A DNA stretch of 64,000 nt, from NCBI RefSeq assembly GCF_011064595.1, contig NZ_JAALJI010000001.1:682001-746000 (forward strand), in the 5' to 3' direction. This document shows, in pieces, positions 26,807 to 35,239 of the stretch. The stretch comes from Paludisphaera soli. GTDB taxonomy: Bacteria; Planctomycetota; Planctomycetia; Isosphaerales; Isosphaeraceae. Below the pieces are notes generated by a model, which saw only the letters and a program-made list of their open reading frames with translations, did not search any database and was not told the DNA's origin. The position numbers and the translations under genes are program-made. Position 1 is the stretch's first letter, and every line of letters starts with the position of its first letter.

Positions 26807-27538
26807 ATGAGACCCTGGACCTGGCTCCTGTCTCCGGCGACTCTCGTCATCGGCCTGGCGTGCGGCGGCCAGGGCGCTGATCCCCCCGCGCCGGGGGGCG
26901 AGGGGGTCGAGTCCGCCGACCCGGACGCGGCCGCCGAGGGGGGGGGCAAGCCGATGACTCCGCCCGCGGACGACCTGGAGGGCCTCGCCGCCGGATCGCC
27001 TTTCATCTTCGTCGGCAAGGTCGTCGCCGCGACGCCCGAGATGGACCGGCGGGGGATGATCGTCACCCGGAACAAGTTCGCGGTGGAGCGGGTCGTGGTC
27101 GGCGACCCGGCGACGAAGGACGTGACCCTGACCACCCTGGGGGGCACGATCGGCGAGCGGACCTTGACGGCCTCGGGCATGCCGGCTTTCGCCCCCGAGC
27201 GGAGCTATTTCGTCTTCACCGACCTGGCGCGAACCACCTACAACCCCGTCACCGGGAATCGTCGCGGGGTCTTCCGGGTCGAGCGGGGCGTCGTCTACTC
27301 GTACGAGGGCTATCCGATCGTCGCCGTCGAAGAGGGCCGCGTCCGCGAGGGCGACGCCGCCGCCGAACTCCCCGGCGACGGGAAGGCCCGCGAGCGCGGC
27401 GCCGTCGCGGCCGACGACCCCACCACGACCGGCTCGATCGTCTCGGTCCGGCGCGCCGACGAGGGGGGCCGGCCGGGCGAGGAGCCGATGCGGCTGGACG
27501 ACTTCGTCAAGGCCGTCCAGGACGCCGCGAGGCGGTAG
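26807..27538 (+). CDS. Secreted protein or lipoprotein of unknown function
   Basis: A 243-residue protein. The N-terminal signal (hydrophobic 5-18) ends LACGGQGADPP, with a Cys at 19 that could be lipidated although the lipobox is imperfect. A low-complexity Pro/Gly/Glu-rich linker (about 22-55) precedes a compact domain of about 110 residues. That domain opens FIFVGKVVAATPEMDRRG and continues with ERSYFVFTDL, as in small beta-barrel domains. A second low-complexity region and an acidic tail follow. ATG 26807 is chosen for the signal peptide; upstream in-frame sequence overlaps the divergent gene. It is 24 bases before the metalloprotease gene and probably co-transcribed with it, so it may act with that protease at the cell surface. 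Confidence 0.6.
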   Translation: MRPWTWLLSPATLVIGLACGGQGADPPAPGGEGVESADPDAAAEGGGKPMTPPADDLEGLAAGSPFIFVGKVVAATPEMDRRGMIVTRNKFAVERVVVGDPATKDVTLTTLGGTIGERTLTASGMPAFAPERSYFVFTDLARTTYNPVTGNRRGVFRVERGVVYSYEGYPIVAVEEGRVREGDAAAELPGDGKARERGAVAADDPTTTGSIVSVRRADEGGRPGEEPMRLDDFVKAVQDAARR

Positions 27539-27562
27539 CCTTCATTCGAGGAGAACCGACCC

Positions 27563-28546
27563 ATGACGCCTCGGCGACGCATCCTCGCGACGGCCCTGCT
27601 CGCGGCCGGATCGCTGGCCGTCTCGTCGGCCTCGGCCTACGTCTACTGCGGCTTCCATGATCGCCGCTACGAGATGAGGGCCTATCACTTCAACTCTGAG
27701 TTCTGGGTCGACCTCGTCGTCGCCCAGTCCGCCAAGTGGGACCGCGTCCACCCGCTGTTCAGCATCAACCGGACGCGCAGCCGCACCACGCCCGTGGGCC
27801 AGGACGGTCAAAGCGTGATCGGATGGCTGACCGAGGCCGACCTCAACCGCCACTACGGGCTCTCGTGGGCGGGGACCGCTGGCTGGACCGTCACCTGGAC
27901 GGACGGCACTTGTGGGCGTCTCCTCGAGTCCGACATGTTCTTCAACCCCGGGATCACCCTGTTCGCGCCCCAGACCGCCGTCCCCTACAACCTGGGCTTC
28001 CAGGAGATCGCGCTGCACGAGCTGGGCCACGCGGCGACGCTCGACCACGAGGATCGCGGGCTCGCGGTCATGACCGCGGGCGGCGTGGTGAGCGACGTCC
28101 TCCACAACGACGACAAGGTGGGCTGGATCCGATCGGCGGCCCAGAAGTTCAACCCGCTCCCCACCCCGATCCGGGACATGGGCGTCTTCCCGATCCGCAA
28201 CGGCCGGTCGAGCAAGGTCTACGCCAGCCTCTCGCCCACGACCGTCGCGCGCGGGGCGGACGTGGCGATCCGCGACTTCACCGTCGAGAACCTCAGCTCG
28301 GTCTTCCCCTTCGAGGGACCGACCTTTCGGGTCGTGCTCGAAGAAACCTCGTCCGGCGCGACGATCGAGATCGGCACCTTCTCGTGGGGCCGGTTCGAGC
28401 CGTTCAGCCACTGGTCGGGCGACCTGACCTACACGGTGCCGTCGGGCACGCCGCCGTCGTCGTATCGCGTGGTCGCGATCTTCCAGGGCAGGGATTCCGA
28501 CGCCACCAACGACCGGGCCGTCCTCGGCACCATCCGGGTGCGCTGA
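27563..28546 (+). CDS. Secreted metzincin-like zinc metalloprotease
   Basis: A 327-residue protein with a signal peptide (hydrophobic 8-25, SASA-Y). The zinc site is HELGHAATLDH at 152-162, giving the three His ligands H152, H156 and H162 and catalytic E153. This is the extended metzincin motif, but with Thr at the position usually occupied by Gly. A Met-turn candidate, LAVM with M170, follows closely. Residues about 210-327 form a beta-sandwich resembling CARDB/Ig-type adhesion domains (SLSPTTVARGADVAIRDFTV). It is most like matrixin/M10 or M57-type proteases. A GAGG site precedes ATG 27563, and the gene follows the lipoprotein-like gene by 24 bases. A role in protein digestion outside the cell is inferred. 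Confidence 0.75.
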   Translation: MTPRRRILATALLAAGSLAVSSASAYVYCGFHDRRYEMRAYHFNSEFWVDLVVAQSAKWDRVHPLFSINRTRSRTTPVGQDGQSVIGWLTEADLNRHYGLSWAGTAGWTVTWTDGTCGRLLESDMFFNPGITLFAPQTAVPYNLGFQEIALHELGHAATLDHEDRGLAVMTAGGVVSDVLHNDDKVGWIRSAAQKFNPLPTPIRDMGVFPIRNGRSSKVYASLSPTTVARGADVAIRDFTVENLSSVFPFEGPTFRVVLEETSSGATIEIGTFSWGRFEPFSHWSGDLTYTVPSGTPPSSYRVVAIFQGRDSDATNDRAVLGTIRVR

Positions 28547-28984
28547 GCCCAGGCCTCCGGCCCTCGCGGCCCGACCCCTCGTCGCAGTCGCGCCCTCCCC
28601 CTGAGGCCGTGCGGGGCTTCCGGCGTCGATGACGCCGCCGAAGGTCCCTTTCCCTGGCCGTAGGCTCGCCCCCGGCGGTTCCGGAGGCCTTCCACGACCC
28701 GGTCCCGGGCCCCGTCCGGGCTCCAGCGGCGCGAGTCGTCAACTGCGCCCCGGGGCGGACGCGAGCCCCTCCTGCCTGTCGGTCGAGCCGGTGGCGTGGT
28801 TCTTGCGTGACAAGACCGATCGGATGCGCCACTGGGCTTCCTCGGCGAACGTCGCCCGAAGCCGAACCGGGACGACCGACCGCATACAGCCTTCAATCTA
28901 CGGGTACGGCCGCGCCTACCCGGCGCGGGCGTGGATCCTCGCCGCCGGGCCGGCCGACCTTTCATCTTCCAGAGGGCCCCCGAG
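28547..28984. other. Intergenic region (438 bases) with no convincing gene
   Basis: After the metalloprotease stop this segment is GC-rich, and both strands have short open frames that show only the Arg/Pro/Gly bias of unselected GC-rich DNA. The part from about 28800 to 28915 has slightly lower GC and may hold the promoter of the next gene, but I find no clear boxes. Confidence 0.4.
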
Positions 28985-31348
28985 ATGGTGATGGGAACGA
29001 CCGCCGCGCCGGACGAGGCACCCGTCGTGGGAGTGAGCCCCTGGCTCCTCCTCGCCCGCGACGAGATCCGCCGGCTGGAAGGCGAGGCTCTGCTCGAAGC
29101 CGAGGCCGACGGCGTAAAGTACGCGGTCCATCACGGCGGCGGGTCGCTCTGGATCGTGGCGACATGGGCGTCGGGCGCCCGCGTCGCCTTCCTCTCGGCC
29201 TACGCGCCGGGCGGGGCCGTCGCGATTGAGGTGGAATCGCGCGACGAGTCCTCGATCGAGGTCCGGCTCGACTCGGTCGTCGGCTCGTCGAGGGTGCGCA
29301 TCGAGTTGCCCCACGCCCGGCGCCGTCGGTTGCACTGGCGGACTTCGATTCGACCGACCACGCCCCTGATCGTCCCCTTCTGGCCGCGCGACGTCGTCCC
29401 GCTCGACGCCGACGGCGACCCACTCGGCACGAAGGGAGTCGTCCACGCGGCGCAGAAGGGGACTCGCGCGGGCCTGATCTACGCCACGATCACCCGCCCC
29501 GAGCCCGCCTCGTTCTTCTACGTCCAGAATCTCACGCAGCTCAACGATTATTGCGAGGCGACCGAGACCTCCCCCGGCGACCGCGTGTCGGGCGAATGGC
29601 CCGAGCTGGGCTTCTCGCCCCCCCCCGCCGCCGGCAAGGCCCTCGCGCCGGGGGTCGAGGTGGTCCTGTCCGACGCCCACGTCCTCGCCGAGCAGGACGC
29701 GCCCGACGACGACCTCGCCGTCGCCCGGCGGTTCCTGGAGCTGTACGCCGAGGTCTACCTGGCCCTGGATCGCCCCGAGCCGATCTACCGCGACTGGCCG
29801 CGACGCGTGGAGGAGACGCTCCGCACGCTGACCCACTCTCCGGAGTGTTACGTCGAGAAGCGGGGCCATCGCTACCTGCTCGCCTACGTCGGGGCCGACG
29901 ATCGGCCGCCGGAGAGCATGGTGCAGCTCGCCGTCCTCGTCCCGCTGGTCGAGTACGCCCGATCGCGAGGCCTGGACGACCTGCCCCTGATCGCCGCCCT
30001 GAGGGCGAATCTCCCGACCTTCTTCGACGAGGACCTGGGGACGATCCGGCGATGGCTCCCCGGCGACGAGGACCTGCTCAAGGGCCGCGAGGAGCACATG
30101 GGCCCGGACATCATGGACTCCTGGTACCTGCACCACTCCCTCATGAACCTCTCGCGGCTCGCCCTGATGGGAGACGCGGAAGCGAGGCGGCTGTTCCTGG
30201 GCTCGATCGACTACGTGATCAAGGCCGCGAGGCGATTCGAGTATCGCTGGCCCGTCTTCTACGACCTCCGCACCCTGGAGGTGATCAAGGCCGAGTCGGC
30301 CCCGGGCCGGGGGGGCGAGAACGACGTCGGGGCGCAATTCGCCCACCTCATGCTCCAGGCATGGGACATGACCGGCGAGCGCCGGTTCCTCAACGAGGCG
30401 GAGGCCGCGGCCCGGCCGCTCCGCGGGCTGGGGTTCAACCTGGGCTATCAGTTCAACAACACGGCGTTCGGGGCCGCCGCGTTGCTCCGGCTCTCGCGCG
30501 AGACGGGCGACCCCCTGTTCGCCGAGTTGAGCCTGGTCTGCCTGGCGAACATCGTCCGGAATTTCTGGCTCTGGGAGTGCAGCTACGGACACGCCAAGGA
30601 CTACAGCACGTATCTCGGCCTCCCCCCGCTCCAGGACGCCCCCTATCTGGCGATCTACGAGGAGCTGGAGGTGCTCGCGGCGTTCCATGAGTACCTTCGC
30701 GAGGCCGGCGACGACGTCCTCCCGGCCGTGCGGGTCCTGCTCCCGGAATACTGCAAGTACGTCCTCGACCGCGCCTGGTACCACTACCCCGCCGAGCTGC
30801 CGTCCGGGGCCCTGGCGGCGAAGCCCACCTCCGGCCACCTGAACCGGCAGCTCTCCATCCCCGTCGAGGACCTGGCCGACGGCTGGTCGCAGGCCGGGAC
30901 GGTCGGTCAGGAAGTCTACGGCGCGGCCGCGCCGATGGTCTTCGCGACCCGCCACTGCTTCGAGATGGCGGGGCCCGGCCTGATCCTTCGGTGCGACTAT
31001 CCCGCCGTGCTGGAGGAGATGGAGGGGGGACGCGCCTCGGGGAAGGCCCGGCTCCGCATCCTCGGCGACCGCCGGTGCCGCTGCGAGGTCCGGGTCGTCG
31101 CCGACCAGACCACGCCGCTCCCCGAGGTCCGGCTCACGGTCGAGGGCCGGAAGAAACCGATCGAGGCCCGGCTCGTCGAGTTCGGGGGGATCGCCTTCAA
31201 TCTGCCGGGTGACGCGGTGGCGAGCCTGACCTGGAAGTGCGAGGGCCGGATCCGCAAGCCCCGGTCCGCCTCCAAGGTCCGGCCCAAGGCCGAGACGGAA
31301 GCGAAGGAAGGCGCCCAGGCCCGCACCCGCGAGGAAGCTCACAACTGA
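28985..31348 (+). CDS. Large soluble protein, probable alpha-helical toroid domain, unknown function
   Basis: A 787-residue protein without a signal peptide. The first 200 residues are beta-rich. From about 230 to 650 the sequence is a run of amphipathic helices with aromatic residues at their ends, for example DIMDSWYLHHSLMNLSRLAL, GLGFNLGYQFNNTAFGAA and LWECSYGHAKDYSTYLG. This pattern resembles the (alpha/alpha) toroids of glycoside hydrolases and lyases, but no catalytic residues can be assigned. The C-terminus is a short beta domain and a Lys/Ala/Glu-rich tail. ATG 28985 is preceded by AGAGGG, with a second ATG six bases later. It is followed after 30 bases by an SDR gene on the same strand, so the pair may act on the same sugar or polyol. 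Confidence 0.6.
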   Translation: MVMGTTAAPDEAPVVGVSPWLLLARDEIRRLEGEALLEAEADGVKYAVHHGGGSLWIVATWASGARVAFLSAYAPGGAVAIEVESRDESSIEVRLDSVVGSSRVRIELPHARRRRLHWRTSIRPTTPLIVPFWPRDVVPLDADGDPLGTKGVVHAAQKGTRAGLIYATITRPEPASFFYVQNLTQLNDYCEATETSPGDRVSGEWPELGFSPPPAAGKALAPGVEVVLSDAHVLAEQDAPDDDLAVARRFLELYAEVYLALDRPEPIYRDWPRRVEETLRTLTHSPECYVEKRGHRYLLAYVGADDRPPESMVQLAVLVPLVEYARSRGLDDLPLIAALRANLPTFFDEDLGTIRRWLPGDEDLLKGREEHMGPDIMDSWYLHHSLMNLSRLALMGDAEARRLFLGSIDYVIKAARRFEYRWPVFYDLRTLEVIKAESAPGRGGENDVGAQFAHLMLQAWDMTGERRFLNEAEAAARPLRGLGFNLGYQFNNTAFGAAALLRLSRETGDPLFAELSLVCLANIVRNFWLWECSYGHAKDYSTYLGLPPLQDAPYLAIYEELEVLAAFHEYLREAGDDVLPAVRVLLPEYCKYVLDRAWYHYPAELPSGALAAKPTSGHLNRQLSIPVEDLADGWSQAGTVGQEVYGAAAPMVFATRHCFEMAGPGLILRCDYPAVLEEMEGGRASGKARLRILGDRRCRCEVRVVADQTTPLPEVRLTVEGRKKPIEARLVEFGGIAFNLPGDAVASLTWKCEGRIRKPRSASKVRPKAETEAKEGAQARTREEAHN

Positions 31349-31378
31349 CGCCCCAGCACCCGAATAAGGAGCCGCGAC

Positions 31379-32134
31379 ATGCCGAGAAACGCACGGCCCG
31401 ACGGTCCGGCCCGGAGCCTCGCCGGCAAGGCGGTCGTCGTCACCGGAGGGACCACGGGGATCGGCCGGGCGACGGCGATCGCCCTCGCCGGACGGGGGGC
31501 GAAGGTCCTCGCCTGCGGCCGGGGTCGGGCCGAGCTGGACGACGCGATGGCCGCCCTGCGGAAGGCCGGCGACGACGTCCACGGCCTGATCGCCGACATG
31601 AGCCGCCGCGAGGACGTGGTCCGGCTCTTCGCCGAGGCCGACCGCCTGTTCGGTCGCGTCGACGTCCTGGTGAACAACGCGGCCCTCGGGGCCGGCTCCA
31701 TCGCCGAGGACGGCGACGACGACTGGGAGTACGTCGTCCGCACCAACCTGATCGGCTACATGGCCTGCACCCGCGAGGCCGTCCGCCGCATGAAGGCCGC
31801 CGGCGGCGGCCACATCGTCAACGTCGGCTCCATGAGCGCCGACGTCCGCGAAGTCGGCAGCTCGGTCTATGTCGCGACCAAGGCGGGCATCCAGGGGTTC
31901 AGCGAGTCGCTCCGGAAGGAGGTCAACAAGCACGGGATCAAGGTCTCGCTGATCGAGCCCGGCGCGGTGGGGACCGACATGCAGCCCGGCAAGGACACGC
32001 ACGAGGCCAAGGCCGAGAGCGGCGAGATGCTCAAGGCGGAAGACATCGCCGCCTGCGTAATCTACTGCCTCGACCAGCCGAGCCGCTGCGACGTCGTGTC
32101 CGTCTCCATCCGGCCGCACGCCCAGGAGATCTGA
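31379..32134 (+). CDS. Short-chain dehydrogenase/reductase
   Basis: A 251-residue classical SDR. The cofactor motif TGGTTGIGRA is at 22-31, NNAA is near 99-102, a serine of the catalytic set lies at 151 or 153 (VGSMS), and the YxxxK pair is Y164 and K168 in VYVATKAG. Arg residues just after the glycine motif (GRGRAE near 47-52) suggest NADP preference. The substrate is unknown. An AAGGAG site sits 8 bases before ATG 31379. It follows the toroid-type protein by 30 bases and is probably co-transcribed with it. Confidence 0.9.
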   Translation: MPRNARPDGPARSLAGKAVVVTGGTTGIGRATAIALAGRGAKVLACGRGRAELDDAMAALRKAGDDVHGLIADMSRREDVVRLFAEADRLFGRVDVLVNNAALGAGSIAEDGDDDWEYVVRTNLIGYMACTREAVRRMKAAGGGHIVNVGSMSADVREVGSSVYVATKAGIQGFSESLRKEVNKHGIKVSLIEPGAVGTDMQPGKDTHEAKAESGEMLKAEDIAACVIYCLDQPSRCDVVSVSIRPHAQEI

Positions 32135-32155
32135 CCGAGGCCCGAGCCGCGACCC

Positions 32156-32327
32156 TCCGCCCGCCGGGCGACGTACCGGAAATCGTGCTCCGGAATCCGA
32201 TCCTGGAAGCTCAGCTTGTCGGCGCTGACGACCACGCCGTTGCAGCCATACTTCCGGGCGTGACCGAGGAACGAGACGGCCCGACGAGCCCCAGGACGAC
32301 GAGGCCGATGCGCCACAGATCTTTCAT
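32156..32327 (-). pseudogene. Possible frameshifted remnant of a small exported protein
   Basis: On the minus strand an ATG at 32327 opens a signal-like segment MKDLWRIGLVVLGLVG. At about 32281 the sensible reading shifts by one base into another frame that reads AVSFLGHARKYGCNGVVVSA and then DKLSFQDRIPEHDFRYVA. Neither frame alone makes a complete gene, and the second runs on antisense into the SDR gene. The composition looks more protein-like than chance. A single-base indel in a former gene would explain it; chance is a real alternative. Confidence 0.25.
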
Positions 32328-32480
32328 CGGTCTGCCCTCGATGGACGATCCAGGGCCCGATTTCCGAGACACGACCGGCCGACCCCGACGCAAGGGTATT
32401 TTGAAGGTTGAGCCTTGCGAGTTGAGCCTTGACCCGATGAGCGATGAGGTTTGAAGCGGCATCGGCATCGTGATGAAGGT

Positions 32481-32498
32481 TTCGGCCCGAAGGCCGAA
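32481..32498 (-). terminator. UUCG-tetraloop terminator hairpin for the DIP1984-like gene
   Basis: On the minus strand, downstream of the stop at 32556, the sequence reads TTCGGCC-TTCG-GGCCGAA. This is a seven-base-pair stem closed by C(UUCG)G, the very stable tetraloop common in bacterial terminators. It is followed by ACCTTCATC, which has only a weak T content. Confidence 0.6.
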
Positions 32499-32555
32499 CG
32501 ACGGCGGGCTTCCCCGCCGCCCCCCCTGGTCGCGGCCGACCGATCGTGTGGCTTG

Positions 32556-33053
32556 CTAGCCGGCCAGGTCGAGGACGCTCCTCGGAAGGTCGACCTGGGT
32601 CGTGGCGTTGTACTGGTTCAGCCGATCCTGCAGCTTGTCGATCTCGGCTTCGAGTCGCCTCACCATGTCGAGGACCTCGGGCTTGGCGATCGTTGCGACG
32701 AAGCGGTACTCGACGCCGTTGTATCCCGGCTCGGCGCCGTGCTTGGTGTTCAGGCCGTTGAGCATCTGGATGAGCGACTTCTTCTCGGCCAGGCGAAGCA
32801 CGTCCTCGTAGATGGCGACGTTCGCCCGCTGGACGGCCGCCTTGACGGCCACCAGGGCTTCTTGAAGGCGCAGGAACCGATCCAGCTCGGCCCGGGCGTC
32901 CACGGTCCTCCGGCCCTCCTCCTCACGCTGCCCCGACAGCACGCTGTTGTAGGCCTCGATGTTCACCCGCGCCTGGGCGAGCCGGCCGGCCAGGCGATTC
33001 TTCACCGAGAGGGCCTTGGCGAGGCTGATGGGCTCGGTCGCTTTCGATTCCAT
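32556..33053 (-). CDS. DIP1984-family coiled-coil protein
   Basis: A 165-residue protein, strongly helical with heptad-like patterns. Landmarks of the DIP1984/septicolysin-like family are the N-terminal SLAKALSVKNRLAGRLAQ, the middle AELDRFLRLQEALVAVKAAV with RANVAIYEDVLRLAEKKS, and the C-terminal LEAEIDKLQDRLNQYNATTQ followed by VDLP. Members are small cytosolic proteins with no proven enzymatic role. ATG 33053 is the only start that gives the family N-terminus, although the frame stays open far upstream. It is divergent from the HD-type gene by 124 bases and followed by a UUCG hairpin. Confidence 0.65.
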   Translation of the reverse strand: MESKATEPISLAKALSVKNRLAGRLAQARVNIEAYNSVLSGQREEEGRRTVDARAELDRFLRLQEALVAVKAAVQRANVAIYEDVLRLAEKKSLIQMLNGLNTKHGAEPGYNGVEYRFVATIAKPEVLDMVRRLEAEIDKLQDRLNQYNATTQVDLPRSVLDLAG

Positions 33054-33177
33054 GTCGTCGGCCCCCTCGAATCGGCAGGATTGGATAGAATGAATCCGCC
33101 CCGGATCCAGGCATACCATAGTCCAGAAAGCCGGGCCAGGGTCCGCCGTCGCGGCCCGCCCGCGGAGCCCTCGCACG

Positions 33178-33708
33178 ATGCGGATCGACGAGCCTTCCAT
33201 CATTCGGGCGGTCCTGGAAGGATACGCCCTCCGCCGGGACGGCATCCACGGCGTCGCCCACTGGGCTCGGGTCCTGGAGAACGGCCTCCGGCTGGCCGAA
33301 GAAACCGGCGCCGACGTCGCGGTCGTGCGGCTGTTCGCCCTCCTGCACGATTCGCGACGGTTCGACGACGGATACGACCCGGACCACGGCCCCCGCGCCG
33401 CCGATTTCGCCCGCACGCTCCGGGGCCGCGCGTTCGAATTACCCGATCCGGCCTTCGAACTCCTGCATCGAGCGTGCGCCGGGCACACCCACGAGCGGAC
33501 GCATCCCGACCCGACGATCCAGACCTGCTGGGACGCCGATCGGCTGGACCTCGGGCGAGTCGGCGTCACCCCCCGCCCATCACGGCTCTGCACCGAGGCG
33601 GCGCGACGGCCCGAGACGATCCGCTGGGCCCACCGCCGAGCCTCGCGTTGGCTCGTCCCCGATCTCGTCAAGGACGGATGGGCGATCGACTTGCACGACC
33701 GAGCCTGA
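33178..33708 (+). CDS. HD-type metal-dependent hydrolase-like protein
   Basis: A 176-residue protein with an HD-like arrangement of metal ligands: HGVAHWARVL near 24-33, the LHDSRRFDDGYDPDHG segment near 57-72 with His-Asp, RACAGHTHER near 98-107, and CWDADRLDLGRVG near 118-130. The last segment is typical of small HD proteins that act on nucleotides or as phosphohydrolases. No substrate can be named. ATG 33178 is preceded by GCGGAGCC. It is a single gene, with the DUF362 gene following 119 bases later on the same strand. Confidence 0.7.
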   Translation: MRIDEPSIIRAVLEGYALRRDGIHGVAHWARVLENGLRLAEETGADVAVVRLFALLHDSRRFDDGYDPDHGPRAADFARTLRGRAFELPDPAFELLHRACAGHTHERTHPDPTIQTCWDADRLDLGRVGVTPRPSRLCTEAARRPETIRWAHRRASRWLVPDLVKDGWAIDLHDRA

Positions 33709-33827
33709 CGCGGCCGGCACGGGAGTTGCCGCCCCAGGAGCGACGAAGTACCATCCAGGGACCCGAGCGGCGTGGCCGCCGCGGCTCCTCTCTCCTCGCC
33801 CCCCTTCTCGGACGCCGGAGGATCGCC

Positions 33828-34985
33828 ATGGGATCGGAACGCAGCCGCCGGGAATTCCTGAACCTCGCCGGGGCCTCGCTGCTGATCCCGATGCTCGACG
33901 GGACGCTGCGAGCCGCGCCGGCCCGGCCCACGGCCCCGGTCGGGATCGGTCGTTGCAAGAGTTACGACCCAGCGGCCGTGCTCCGCGAGCTGGAGTCGCT
34001 CATGGACAAGATCGGCGGCCTCCGCCCGCTCGTGGAGGGCAAGACGGTCGCCGTGAAGGTCAACCTGGTCGGCGACGTCCGTCAGGACACGCTCGGCAAG
34101 CCCGCCAACCGGACGTATCAGGTCCACCCGTCGATGGTCCTGGCCACCGCCGCGCTCCTGGATCGCGCCGGGGCCCGCCGGATCCGGTTCCTGGAGAGCA
34201 CGCACCAGAACCAGGAATTCGAGCCGTATCTCCACGCGGCCGGCTGGGATCTGAACGCCTTGACCGCGACGAAGACCCCCGTCGAGTTCGAGGACACCCG
34301 GAACCTCGGCAAGGGGAACAAGTACCACGAGGTCAAGGTCCCCTGGGGGGGCTCGCTCTTCCCGGCGTACCACGTCAACCACTCATACGTGGATTGCGAC
34401 GTCTACATCTCTCTGGCCAAGCTGAAAAACCATGCGACGGCCGGCGTCACGCTGGGGATGAAGAACAACTTCGGCGTCACGCCGATCGCGCTCTACGGCC
34501 AGCATGAGCAGAACGAGCGCAGCACGCGCAGCCGCGCCATGTTCCACGACGGCCGCGAGCGTCCCGCCGACGGCCTTCCCCAGGAGCTGGCCCCCGACTC
34601 GCCCCGGCGGCCGACCTTCCGCGTGCCCCGGCACGCCGTCGATTCGGTGGGCATCCGGCCGATCGACCTGGTGATCCTCGACGGGATCGAGAGCTGCTCG
34701 GGCGGCGAAGGTCCCTGGGTCCCCGGCGGCCTCAAGGCTCAGGAGCCCGGGCTGATCATCGCCGGGCGCAACCCGGTCTGCACCGACGCGGTCGCGACGA
34801 GCGTCATGGGCTACGACCCGATGGCCGCGTCCGGCACGGGCCCCTTCCCCGGCGACAACCACCTGGCGATCGCCGCCGAACTCGGCCTGGGCGACCACGA
34901 CCCGAGCCGGATCGAGGTCGTCGGCCTCCCCCTCAAGGAAGCGCGCCACCCCTACGGCTGGCAGCCCCTCCAGCGCAACGACTGA
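33828..34985 (+). CDS. TAT-exported DUF362 protein
   Basis: A 385-residue protein. The N-terminus has a twin-arginine signal, SRREFLNLAGASLLIPML, with SRREFL at 6-11, followed by the signal cleavage region about residue 28. The mature domain is DUF362: TVAVKVNLVGD near 68-78, the segment KLKNHATAGVTLGMKNNFGV near 205-224, and NPVCTDAVATSVMGYDP near 317-333. Some DUF362 proteins also carry ferredoxin clusters, but no Cys-cluster motif is seen here. It may bind metal or act in redox biology; no reaction is established. ATG 33828 has GGAGG upstream. A GC-rich terminator-like hairpin follows the stop. Confidence 0.85.
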   Translation: MGSERSRREFLNLAGASLLIPMLDGTLRAAPARPTAPVGIGRCKSYDPAAVLRELESLMDKIGGLRPLVEGKTVAVKVNLVGDVRQDTLGKPANRTYQVHPSMVLATAALLDRAGARRIRFLESTHQNQEFEPYLHAAGWDLNALTATKTPVEFEDTRNLGKGNKYHEVKVPWGGSLFPAYHVNHSYVDCDVYISLAKLKNHATAGVTLGMKNNFGVTPIALYGQHEQNERSTRSRAMFHDGRERPADGLPQELAPDSPRRPTFRVPRHAVDSVGIRPIDLVILDGIESCSGGEGPWVPGGLKAQEPGLIIAGRNPVCTDAVATSVMGYDPMAASGTGPFPGDNHLAIAAELGLGDHDPSRIEVVGLPLKEARHPYGWQPLQRND

Positions 34986-35000
34986 GCCTTCAAGAATCGC

Positions 35001-35030
35001 GACCGCGGGGTGGGCCCCCCCACCCCGGTC
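35001..35030 (+). terminator. Terminator-like hairpin after the DUF362 gene
   Basis: GACCGCGGGGTGGG (35001-35014) pairs with CCCACCCCGGTC (35019-35030), with one bulged base in the left arm. This gives about 12 pairs around a very short C-rich loop. It begins 15 bases after the stop at 34985. Only a short TTT follows. Confidence 0.5.
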
Positions 35031-35239
35031 GATTTCTCGACTCATCGCGACGTGAAAGGTCTCATCTGACCGGGGGTGTCGTACGGTTTCCTCGTCCGAG
35101 GAGGTTCTCCCCAGGCGGGCGTGAATCAAGACGCGGGAGGCCTCCGCGGAGGGCCGCTCTTCGCTCGATGCCGGCGGCCGACGATGCGGGGTTGGGCCGG
35201 GAGCGTGCGGGCGCCGTCATCCCAACGAGACGAACCTCC

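Larger units (their letters stand above)
32135..32555. other. Intergenic region (421 bases) with a possible gene remnant and hairpins
   Basis: The gap lies between the convergent SDR and DIP1984-like genes. Reading from the SDR end it holds a possible broken minus-strand reading frame (32156-32327). Next come short direct repeats of GTTGAGCCTTG (near 32405-32430), a UUCG-type terminator hairpin for the minus-strand gene, and a second short GC hairpin near 32502-32518. Confidence 0.45.
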
